The notes beneath the pieces were generated by a model. It was not told the DNA's origin and searched no databases. It worked only from the letters and a program-made list of their open reading frames with translations. From NCBI GenBank assembly GCA_946478765.1, contig CAMLDH010000016.1, forward strand, positions 1 to 25,207: a stretch of DNA of 25,207 nt, written 5' to 3'. The DNA comes from an uncultured Oxalobacteraceae bacterium. GTDB taxonomy: Bacteria > Pseudomonadota > Gammaproteobacteria > Burkholderiales > Burkholderiaceae. This document shows, one piece after another, positions 20,398 to 25,207 of this stretch; the first letter of the stretch is position 1, and every line of letters begins with the position of its first letter. Both the position numbers and the translations under genes were made by a program.

Positions 20398-20673
20398 CGA
20401 AATTATGAGATTGTCCAACTTCTTTTTCGTCAGCTCTATCCCCATGCCAGCCAGCTCGTCTTGCAGTACCTTACGCATCATGTATCGTCGCACTTCAACA
20501 GGACAGCGTTCCAGCTCGTAGCCTCGGCTAGCGACGACACTCGGCCAGTTGTGCTTGTAATTCGTTCCCGCGATCGCGTTCAAATCTCCAAGAATTTCAC
20601 CCATAGAGCGCCCCGTGGCACGCTCTATCGACAGCCAACGTTCAAACAATCCTTGCATGGGTACGGCGCTCAC
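20389..20673 (-). CDS. 94-aa unknown protein
   Basis: GTG 20673 with AAAGGGA 6 nt upstream, overlapping the stop of the gene before it (GTGA). It is a basic, mostly helical protein (FERWLSIERATGRSMGEIL, GYELERCPVEVRRYMMRKV) ending ELTKKKLDNLIISLT. No family is recognised. Its 3' end contains the -35 box of the next promoter, and a copy of that 3' end survives at 20057-20131. Confidence 0.68.
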   Translation of the reverse strand: MSAVPMQGLFERWLSIERATGRSMGEILGDLNAIAGTNYKHNWPSVVASRGYELERCPVEVRRYMMRKVLQDELAGMGIELTKKKLDNLIISLT

Positions 20674-20820
20674 AATTTTCCCTTTATGGATATTTCGACC
20701 AAGTTACTCAACACCTGAGCGCGCGCCAGGCACGCTCTGCACGTGACTTCCATCTGATATGCTTTACCGGCGCTGTCGTGCCCCTCTGCTATCTCAACCG
20801 ACGATGACCTTGCACCGCAC
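20670..20820 (-). pseudogene. Small CxxC protein gene, apparently frameshifted near its start
   Basis: The frame ending in TGA 20670 reads EIAEGHDSAGKAYQMEVT, then CRACLARAQVLSNLVEIS IKGKL, a credible small zinc-knuckle-like protein. It has no ATG/GTG start with a ribosome binding site. A GTG at 20820 in another frame reads VRCKVIV and would join it if one base near 20799-20802 were removed. Confidence is limited by its length. Confidence 0.4.
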
Positions 20821-20834
20821 AGAAAATCACCGCC

Positions 20835-20980
20835 TCATGTCTTCAGCAAGTTAGCATCGCTGAATTTGTTCGCGAACCGGGTATTCTGGAACCAGAAACA
20901 GTGCTCTGCCGCTTCGTTCCAGTCCAGATATCACGGAGCGCGTCTTGAAAGCTCTGAAGAGCTGCGTATAGGTCGGGCAT
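20835..20980 (-). pseudogene. About 48-aa protein gene split by a frameshift
   Basis: ATG 20980 reads MPDLYAALQSFQDALRD and then leaves coding character. The neighbouring frame continues LDWNEAAEHCFWFQNTR, FANKFSDANLLKT to TGA 20835. The combined length is 146 nt, one short of a multiple of three. A missing base near 20926-20935 would restore a single protein. Confidence 0.5.
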
Positions 20981-20992
20981 GCTTTTTCGGTA

Positions 20993-21223
20993 TCAATGCT
21001 GCGTAGAGTTAGCTGGCGGTACACGTTCCATGTTTTCGATGGTGCGCGCCAGAACTTGAATCGCCACCTCTAAACCGCAGTATTTTTCGACACCGCGGGC
21101 TGCTTTCGAGATAAGCATTTCCATCAACTTGCGCACTTCCTCCGGCGTTTCTGGACCGAACTCGATCGCATACCTCGTAATGGCTTTTTCAGCTTCTTCT
21201 GCCGCACGCGCTGGAGAAATCAT
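20993..21223 (-). CDS. 76-aa helical unknown protein
   Basis: ATG 21223 with AAGGA 7 nt upstream. Almost entirely helical and charged (RAAEEAEKAITRYAIEFG, PETPEEVRKLMEMLISKA, GLEVAIQVLARTIENMERV), ending in a short polar tail. No family is recognised. It starts 10 nt after the stop of the 106-aa gene. Confidence 0.65.
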   Translation of the reverse strand: MISPARAAEEAEKAITRYAIEFGPETPEEVRKLMEMLISKAARGVEKYCGLEVAIQVLARTIENMERVPPANSTQH

Positions 21224-21233
21224 TCCGGTATCC

Positions 21234-21554
21234 TTATTGTTTCAGTGGTCGCAGTATCACCGTCACGCCGTCCGCCATTGCGTTGACGAAGTTGACAGCC
21301 AAGTGCGGCGGCAGATTTGTGCGAATAGTCGCCTTGTCTCCTTCTACCGTCACCCCGGCAACCATAAATCCAGCGGGTGAGTAGGTTTCTCCCACCAAGC
21401 GTATGGGTGGCAATGACACGTCGAGTACGCCTTCAGCCGCGCGAACCTGTTCTACTGTGGCCGGAACAAGTGGCATGCGCTTCATGTATCCGATGCATTG
21501 CCGAAGGGCATCTTCTAAGGCCTGGATACGCTGGGTCGCAATAGCTTCGTTCAA
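21234..21554 (-). CDS. 106-aa unknown protein
   Basis: TTG 21554 with AGAGG 8 nt upstream is the only start with a ribosome binding site. A helical N terminus (QRIQALEDALRQCIGYMKRM) is followed by a beta-type domain (YSPAGFMVAGVTVEGDKAT, GVTVILRPLKQ). No family is recognised. It begins 13 nt after the stop of the 77-aa gene. Confidence 0.65.
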   Translation of the reverse strand: MNEAIATQRIQALEDALRQCIGYMKRMPLVPATVEQVRAAEGVLDVSLPPIRLVGETYSPAGFMVAGVTVEGDKATIRTNLPPHLAVNFVNAMADGVTVILRPLKQ

Positions 21555-21567
21555 ATGTTTTCCTCTA

Positions 21568-21801
21568 TCACTGCTGGCTGCGCCAAGCAGTCACAAGTTC
21601 AGGTGTCCAGTTCCATGCGAACGCCAATGGATTTTTCTGAAACTCAGACCATTTTTCTGAGTGATAAGCGGGCGCATGATGTCCCGCCTGCTCCAAGCAT
21701 CCGGTAAGTTTTTTTTTGTCGAGATTCATGAGCCATCCTAGAAAATCTTGAATCTGGCCGTCCGAATTCACGGGGCCATGAGTGCGTTGTGAGTCAGCCA
21801 T
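21568..21801 (-). CDS. 77-aa unknown protein
   Basis: ATG 21801 with AAGGA 9 nt upstream; ATG 21810 nearly touches that site. It has Trp-rich segments (IQDFLGWLMNLDKKKLTGCL, LAFAWNWTPELVTAWRSQQ) and a His-containing loop (AGHHAPAYHSEKW). No family is recognised. The 91 nt upstream hold a small GC hairpin and no gene. Confidence 0.62.
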   Translation of the reverse strand: MADSQRTHGPVNSDGQIQDFLGWLMNLDKKKLTGCLEQAGHHAPAYHSEKWSEFQKNPLAFAWNWTPELVTAWRSQQ

Positions 21802-21892
21802 ATATTTCATTCCTTATTCGGGCTACCGGCCGGCACGGTGCGCCAAGTGGCGCGGGATTTTTCTTTCCGTCATTCTGGGTTCGGCGTGGAGA

Positions 21893-22708
21893 TCAACCTT
21901 CAAGCGAAGCGAGAATGCGGTCAATCCAGTCGCGGTCAGAGAGTAAAAATCCTTCTTGGTGAAGCATGTCTACGATCTCAGGATCCGCGAATTCAGTAAA
22001 GACCCAAATCCACGAGCCGGTGCCGGCATAGGCTCGAAGTGTCTTCAACTCCCTAAGCAGTTGTCCGACAGCCGGTAGCTCAGGGCGTATATCGATCCAG
22101 ACGGCCCTTTGCTCTGTTACCACGCTCCATTGTGGATCGTTAATGGATTCATCTTTAACTGGACGCTCCTCGAAGAGCGAACCGTATAGTGAGTCGAATG
22201 ACCTAATTGAATAAGGAATCCCGCTCGTTATTTCTGCTCGAACAGGGATTCTGATTTGGCACTCCATATCAATAAAGCCTATTTGCTCAACTCTCTCCTC
22301 GCCACGACGCCCTTTTGTTTCGACGATTGGATGTTCCAAGGTGGTGTTCTCTACTATCACTTGCAACACTCCCTCATCCAAATCGGGAGGTGCTTTTTTT
22401 CCATAAGCCATGCACAATGGGATGTAAGGCTTAATGGAATTCTTGACTTCTGCCTTCAAACGGTCGCCTTTTACATGTCGTTCAAGAGCTTTAATGATCG
22501 ACGTTGTTTCTTTCGTGTGCTTATCAATGGCACTTGGCGCTTCATCGAGCACGCGCTTCGACAAACCAGCAAATCGAGCCGTCACCAAATCATCAATGTG
22601 TTGCCACACAAGTCGTAGCAACGCCTCATGGGATTCCGTCGAAGCTTGCTCGTGGGATAGTTTGCTCGCTGGTCGTGGCGTTTTCGGCACCTTTGGAAGC
22701 CTGCTCAT
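21893..22708 (-). CDS. 271-aa unknown protein, possible nuclease-like fold
   Basis: ATG 22708 with ATAGGG 8 nt upstream. A Lys/Pro-rich N terminus (PKVPKTPRPASKLSHEQAS) and a helical region with Lys runs (TSIIKALERHVKGDRLKAEV) precede a C-terminal beta-type part. This includes FIDMECQIRIPVRAEITSGI and AVWIDIRPELPAVGQLLREL, then SWIWVFTEFADPEIVDML. The DIRPELPAVGQLLRELK stretch recalls conserved proteins with restriction-endonuclease-like folds, but the D-x-K catalytic pattern is not convincing. Its first 83 nt overlap the 3' end of the upstream gene. Confidence 0.65.
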   Translation of the reverse strand: MSRLPKVPKTPRPASKLSHEQASTESHEALLRLVWQHIDDLVTARFAGLSKRVLDEAPSAIDKHTKETTSIIKALERHVKGDRLKAEVKNSIKPYIPLCMAYGKKAPPDLDEGVLQVIVENTTLEHPIVETKGRRGEERVEQIGFIDMECQIRIPVRAEITSGIPYSIRSFDSLYGSLFEERPVKDESINDPQWSVVTEQRAVWIDIRPELPAVGQLLRELKTLRAYAGTGSWIWVFTEFADPEIVDMLHQEGFLLSDRDWIDRILASLEG

Positions 22709-23084
22709 GTAATGCCCTATTTGTATTAGATAAACAATCTTCTTGTGGATTTCTTGCTATCGTAAGCACCGGAAACCACTTCGCCAATGGCAGATCAGTG
22801 CTGGTGATATTGACCGTGATCGCCATTTCCAATTCTTGACAGGCTGCACAGCATTTGGACGCATCCCCATACTTGTAATTCGAATGCCATGGGAACCGAG
22901 GATCGGTAACAACATCCTCTGGCAGCATGCCGTGAATGCAGGCGTAATACACTTGAATCTCAGCTAGATTCGCATGGCCTACCGCCTCTTCAATTCTCAG
23001 ATAGTGGGCGTGAGCATTTTCACGAAGGTCTTCGATGGCCGCCAGTTTCTCACCGAACTTTGCTTTTGCTTCACTTACATTCAT
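22626..23084 (-). CDS. 152-aa unknown protein with C-x2-C pair
   Basis: ATG 23084 with CAGGA 8 nt upstream. A helical N terminus (AKFGEKLAAIEDLRENAHAH) is followed by LAEIQVYYACIHGMLPEDVV and KCCAACQELEMAITVNITS, where CCAAC may bind metal. The last 27 codons overlap the next gene in another frame and are polar and low in structure (RALHEQASKGAENATTSEQT), so the C terminus may be an extension caused by loss of an earlier stop. No family is recognised. Confidence 0.62.
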   Translation of the reverse strand: MNVSEAKAKFGEKLAAIEDLRENAHAHYLRIEEAVGHANLAEIQVYYACIHGMLPEDVVTDPRFPWHSNYKYGDASKCCAACQELEMAITVNITSTDLPLAKWFPVLTIARNPQEDCLSNTNRALHEQASKGAENATTSEQTIPRASFDGIP

Positions 23085-23097
23085 GGTTTTTTCCTGG

Positions 23098-23166
23098 CTA
23101 GATACTGCACTCAACGACCGGCTTGCCGTCTTTGTCTCGCGTCTGCTTGAGGGCTACTGTGGTCAT
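23098..23166 (-). CDS. 22-aa small protein, translationally coupled
   Basis: ATG 23166 overlaps the TGA of the 94-aa gene (ATGA) and the ORF ends at TAG 23098, 13 nt before the next gene. The peptide MTTVALKQTRDKDGKPVVE looks like a beta-hairpin. Support is overlap and position only. Confidence 0.4.
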   Translation of the reverse strand: MTTVALKQTRDKDGKPVVECSI

Positions 23167-23447
23167 GATTCGAAAATTTCCGGGAATTGCCACGGTACAA
23201 GAACGTCCTTGTGGCGCTTCTCGACCATGCTCCTGACCTCGGACAATATGCCCTTAAAACGAGAAGGCTCTCGAAACTGGCCGGAATTCAACTCGATACT
23301 CGGATTAACCGGAATCCCTGCCTTATCAATCACGGAAAGTCTCAGCCTATTTTTGTTGCCGTCAATTAGCTCTGCAACGCACACGAAAGGTTCGAATGCT
23401 CCTTCTGCAACTTTGGTAGCCTGTTCAATTGTGAATTTTGTCACCAT
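23163..23447 (-). CDS. 94-aa unknown protein
   Basis: ATG 23447 with AAGGA 5 nt upstream; ATG 23459 in frame lacks a site. Alternating hydrophobic strands (EPFVCVAELIDGNKNRLRLS, IDKAGIPVNPSIELNSGQF) are followed by a helix (FKGILSEVRSMVEKRHKDV). No family is recognised. Confidence 0.66.
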   Translation of the reverse strand: MVTKFTIEQATKVAEGAFEPFVCVAELIDGNKNRLRLSVIDKAGIPVNPSIELNSGQFREPSRFKGILSEVRSMVEKRHKDVLVPWQFPEIFES

Positions 23448-23528
23448 ATTTTCCTTCATTACAATTGTTCTTCCAGCGACTTGACAGGGCGTTTTGCGGC
23501 CACGGCATTTCTTCCCTTTGCCTTCTGA

Positions 23529-23804
23529 CTAGCGATATAGACGAATCGCTAAAGGCCACGCCATTAATAAACCTGCCCATGTCCAGATGCCGATACGTGG
23601 CAAATAACGATAAGGATCATGAGCAACCAGAAGATGATGACGCCGCAATACAAAGCCGCCAAACGTCCCCCAAGCCACTAAAATTGCATAAGCACTCGAA
23701 AAGCCCGGCAGCATTGAGATGCCAGAAAGGACCACGGCAATCATCCATCCGACTATTGCAACTTGCGTTCTTGAGATTTTCATCTTCTTCAGCTCCGTTT
23801 TCAT
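23529..23804 (-). CDS. 91-aa integral membrane protein
   Basis: ATG 23804 with AAGGA 7 nt upstream; the longer frame overlaps the previous gene. Three hydrophobic stretches at about 14-32 (QVAIVGWMIAVVLSGISML), 36-54 (SSAYAILVAWGTFGGFVL) and 70-88 (RIGIWTWAGLLMAWPLAI) are joined by a His/Arg-rich loop (RRHHLLVAHDPYRYLPR). No family is recognised. Lies 13 nt after another membrane protein gene. The 69 nt after it contain no gene I can support. Confidence 0.68.
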   Translation of the reverse strand: MKTELKKMKISRTQVAIVGWMIAVVLSGISMLPGFSSAYAILVAWGTFGGFVLRRHHLLVAHDPYRYLPRIGIWTWAGLLMAWPLAIRLYR

Positions 23805-23817
23805 CCCGATTTCCTTG

Positions 23818-24084
23818 TTATTTCTTTGGCTTGCCGGACCGGCGACCATATGCACTGACAAATGGCCCCACAAATGCACCAAATAGCCATAATATGGTTC
23901 CCGTAGCGAAGCAATCCTCTGGCCTTATGTGGAACAGGTCCGCCGCAAAACCAAAAACAAAAACTACCAGACCAGGTGCAAAGCCGAACAACGTAATCCA
24001 CATTGGAGTCATGTAGATTTTTTTGAAGAATATGGCCACCCCGCCAGATATCAACCACAGCACAGCGATGTAATACGCTTCCAT
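23818..24084 (-). CDS. 88-aa integral membrane protein
   Basis: ATG 24084 with AAGGA 7 nt upstream. Three hydrophobic segments at about 4-20, 27-49 (TPMWITLFGFAPGLVVFVFG) and 60-78 (ATGTILWLFGAFVGPFVSA), ending in a basic tail (GRRSGKPKK). No family is recognised. The two neighbouring membrane proteins may form a pair. Confidence 0.68.
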   Translation of the reverse strand: MEAYYIAVLWLISGGVAIFFKKIYMTPMWITLFGFAPGLVVFVFGFAADLFHIRPEDCFATGTILWLFGAFVGPFVSAYGRRSGKPKK

Positions 24085-24093
24085 TTATTTTCC

Positions 24094-24321
24094 TTAGGTA
24101 ACACTCTGTGGGCGCTGGTTATCAGTCGGCGACAATAAAAGCGTGGCCTTCGGTAGGTAGGCGTTAATCTTAAGGAACATTTCAACGTTACCCTTCTTCG
24201 AAAAATAAGCAGTAAGGTCTTTCTTTACTGCTGAAATGAAGGGCTGCGGCTCAAACGATGCCGTGATAAATACCGGTCCCTTATGCTTCTTCACCGCTGC
24301 CGCAAGTTCATTGCCGGTCAT
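24094..24321 (-). CDS. 75-aa unknown protein
   Basis: ATG 24321 with GGAAAAG upstream. Mixed protein (GNELAAAVKKHKGPVFITA, FISAVKKDLTAYFSKKGN, YLPKATLLLSPTDNQRPQ) with a plausible alpha/beta fold. No family is recognised. It follows the 81-aa gene by 12 nt. Confidence 0.62.
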   Translation of the reverse strand: MTGNELAAAVKKHKGPVFITASFEPQPFISAVKKDLTAYFSKKGNVEMFLKINAYLPKATLLLSPTDNQRPQSVT

Positions 24322-24333
24322 GCTCTTTTCCGG

Positions 24334-24579
24334 TCAAATCGATTGAGTCAGAATAATTCGCGTCGTGCAATTCGCCAGCACCACTTGAGCAGCTTCAGCA
24401 TTGATGGCACCAGCCAAGTCAGTGGGTGATGCATTCGGACCGACCATGATGGAATAACCGAGCTTGCGGCTGCGATGCATGGCGAATCGAAGTACGGCAG
24501 TCTGTGCGGCACTGAGAGCGTCATGCTCGCCTTGCAGTTTGCGGATTACTTGGCGTGGATAAAACTTGCGGACTTTCAT
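24334..24579 (-). CDS. 81-aa unknown protein
   Basis: ATG 24579 with AAGGA 7 nt upstream; the frame to 24657 overlaps the 51-aa gene and lacks a site. A basic N terminus (MKVRKFYPRQVIRKLQGEH) is followed by ALSAAQTAVLRFAMHRSRKL and AINAEAAQVVLANCTTRIIL. No family is recognised. Confidence 0.64.
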   Translation of the reverse strand: MKVRKFYPRQVIRKLQGEHDALSAAQTAVLRFAMHRSRKLGYSIMVGPNASPTDLAGAINAEAAQVVLANCTTRIILTQSI

Positions 24580-24589
24580 AATCTTTTCC

Positions 24590-24745
24590 TTACTTTCCGT
24601 TCCCGTGATCAGCATGCGCATGCTTCCGTGCATCGGCATGCTGATTCTGTGAAGCATACCTTTGCCCCAACGTCACCACACGCGTATCTTCAAAAGGCAC
24701 AATCGCAAGCTGCTTGGCAGCATCTGACACCATTTCTTGTGTCAC
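24590..24745 (-). CDS. 51-aa protein with His-rich C terminus
   Basis: GTG 24745 (or ATG 24730) to TAA 24590; it fits between neighbours with gaps of 10-11 nt. It reads VTQEMVSDAAKQLAIVPF, EDTRVVTLGQRYASQNQ, then HADARKHAHADHGNGK, a tail that could bind metal. The tail is encoded by an inverted repeat at 24608-24645. No good ribosome binding site. No family is recognised. Confidence 0.55.
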   Translation of the reverse strand: MTQEMVSDAAKQLAIVPFEDTRVVTLGQRYASQNQHADARKHAHADHGNGK

Positions 24746-24756
24746 GATCGGTCGCT

Positions 24757-24897
24757 TTATTCGTTCAGTCTTCGACGCGATTTTTCTTCAGTCAGGATCT
24801 CATCAATGATTTGATCAACCATGCGATTGACCAAAAATCGGTGCCTGGCTTTTCTATCCAAAAGGCGCTTTCGATTTCGCATACGTTTTCCGCTCAC
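24757..24897 (-). CDS. 46-aa very basic protein
   Basis: GTG 24897 overlaps the TGA of the preceding small gene (GTGA at 24894-24897). The protein is Arg/Lys-rich (SGKRMRNRKRLLDRKARHRF) with an acidic helical end (DQIIDEILTEEKSRRRL). It resembles small nucleic-acid-binding proteins in composition only. ATG 24882 is an alternative start. Confidence 0.5.
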   Translation of the reverse strand: MSGKRMRNRKRLLDRKARHRFLVNRMVDQIIDEILTEEKSRRRLNE

Positions 24898-24961
24898 AAA
24901 GTAATCGGCTCGATCCGGCCATCGGCATAGCGGCGACGACGGCCGCCACCCCATGTTTCAT
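24894..24961 (-). pseudogene. 22-aa-class Gly/Arg-rich small gene with a one-base deficit
   Basis: ATG 24961 follows GGAGGG and overlaps the TGA of the gene before it (ATGA), so the start looks real. After MKH the natural continuation GGRRRRYADGRIEPITL lies in another frame, ending at TGA 24894. One more G in the four-G run (24950-24953) would give a single 22-aa protein. As it stands the first frame runs on as HGVAAVVAAMPMAGSS. Confidence 0.4.
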
Positions 24962-25207
24962 TTTTCCCTCCAATCTTCGGCTGGTGATGTTGTGAGTAAG
25001 CGATAGTCATGCGCGGTCAGCGATCGCATCCCGCCGCAGAAAGCCGCACCCCACTTCCGCTTGTTTGTGCCAACGCAGTCCAGTTGGCCGACTTGGCTTG
25101 CAGCGGCTACCGGCCGAGCAAAGACCTCGACGTCGACCAAAGATAGGACGAGTTCAGGCGCGCCACCGAGCACCAATGGATATGCTGTGGCAAAAGCGCG
25201 TGACCAC
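24958..25207 (-). CDS. Unknown protein, C-terminal part (start beyond the window)
   Basis: Open to the right edge in this frame; 82 codons are visible before TGA 24958. Internal TTG and GTG codons near 25174-25179 could be starts but have no ribosome binding site, so a start outside the window is more likely. The sequence includes LVLGGAPELVLSLVDVEVF, a SQVGQLDCVGTNKRKWGAAF segment and a C-terminal AHDYRLLTTSPAEDWREK. No family is recognised. Its stop overlaps the ATG of the next small gene. Confidence 0.6.
   Translation of the reverse strand, partial: WSRAFATAYPLVLGGAPELVLSLVDVEVFARPVAAASQVGQLDCVGTNKRKWGAAFCGGMRSLTAHDYRLLTTSPAEDWREK

Noticed and set aside
20690..20725. Third AGTAAC operator promoter before the 94-aa gene
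   Set aside because: Only one half-site (AGTAACTTGGT) is present, the -10 is poor, and the stretch codes for the end of the preceding small protein.
21840..21862. GC hairpin followed by T run on the plus strand (terminator)
   Set aside because: No plus-strand gene lies within 5 kb upstream and the stem is only 5 bp.
23460..23528. Small gene between the 94-aa and 91-aa genes
   Set aside because: The best-looking frame (SQKAKGRNAVAAKRPVKSLE) has no ATG, GTG or TTG start except a late GTG; support is too weak to list it.
24608..24645. 10-bp inverted repeat ATCAGCATGC/GCATGCTGAT as an operator or cruciform
   Set aside because: It lies within the 51-aa gene and encodes its repeated His/Ala residues, which explains the symmetry well enough.
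1..25207. CRISPR arrays, tRNA or rRNA genes, insertion sequences, partition or replication genes
   Set aside because: None found: no regularly spaced repeats, no tRNA-like cloverleaf noticed, and no transposase, Rep or Par motifs among the translated frames.

Overview
The window looks like an accessory stretch of a large plasmid or integrative element from a proteobacterium, probably a betaproteobacterium. This rests on AGGA-type ribosome binding sites, sigma70-type promoters and the mix of small plasmid/phage-type genes; no taxonomic marker is present. No rRNA, tRNA, CRISPR, transposase, replication or transfer gene was recognised. Nearly every gene is on the minus strand; only the HNH gene (7930-8418) and a membrane protein (15501-16589) are on the plus strand. 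I therefore describe it from right to left, in the direction of transcription.

Right part (25207 to about 18000): short genes packed with 4-base start/stop overlaps, encoding unknown soluble and membrane proteins. Between 18.7 and 20.4 kb several are separated by repeated regulatory modules. Middle part (17900 to 9000): a nucleotidyltransferase two-gene module resembling a toxin-antitoxin pair, a conserved two-CxxC protein, a divergent pair (233-aa unknown protein and C-terminally anchored membrane protein) around a strong palindromic promoter, many small zinc-finger or winged-helix-like proteins, and a NADAR-family protein whose stop codon interlocks with that of the convergent HNH endonuclease. 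Left part (8000 to 1): two tandem related DNA-binding-like proteins, a small membrane protein, an FBH1-type UvrD helicase in an operon with a 435-aa acidic-tailed unknown, a PP-loop (PAPS-reductase-like) enzyme, and a DarB-like methyltransferase plus strawberry-notch helicase that runs off the left edge.

The clearest signal not explained by the genes is regulatory. Three minus-strand promoters (11028-11056, 15400-15428, 18726-18754) carry the palindrome GGTGCAC-N2-GTGCACC inside the 17-bp spacer between -35 and -10. Two others (20037-20065, 20369-20397) carry TAGTAAC-N5-GTTACTA in the same place. Two genes (starts at 19022 and 19525) share a duplicated 5' leader with a 34-nt imperfect hairpin showing compensatory changes, followed by a small hairpin holding the ribosome binding site. 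These modules are duplicated together with the 3' ends of the genes before them. The picture is of a mosaic of small gene cassettes under at least two unknown repressor-like regulators.

A second pattern is a series of apparent single-base frameshifts in short genes (about 9.94, 12.77, 13.41, 18.22, 20.80, 20.93 and 24.95 kb) plus one nonsense codon (18119). The large genes appear intact. Decay or sequencing error cannot be separated from this sequence alone.
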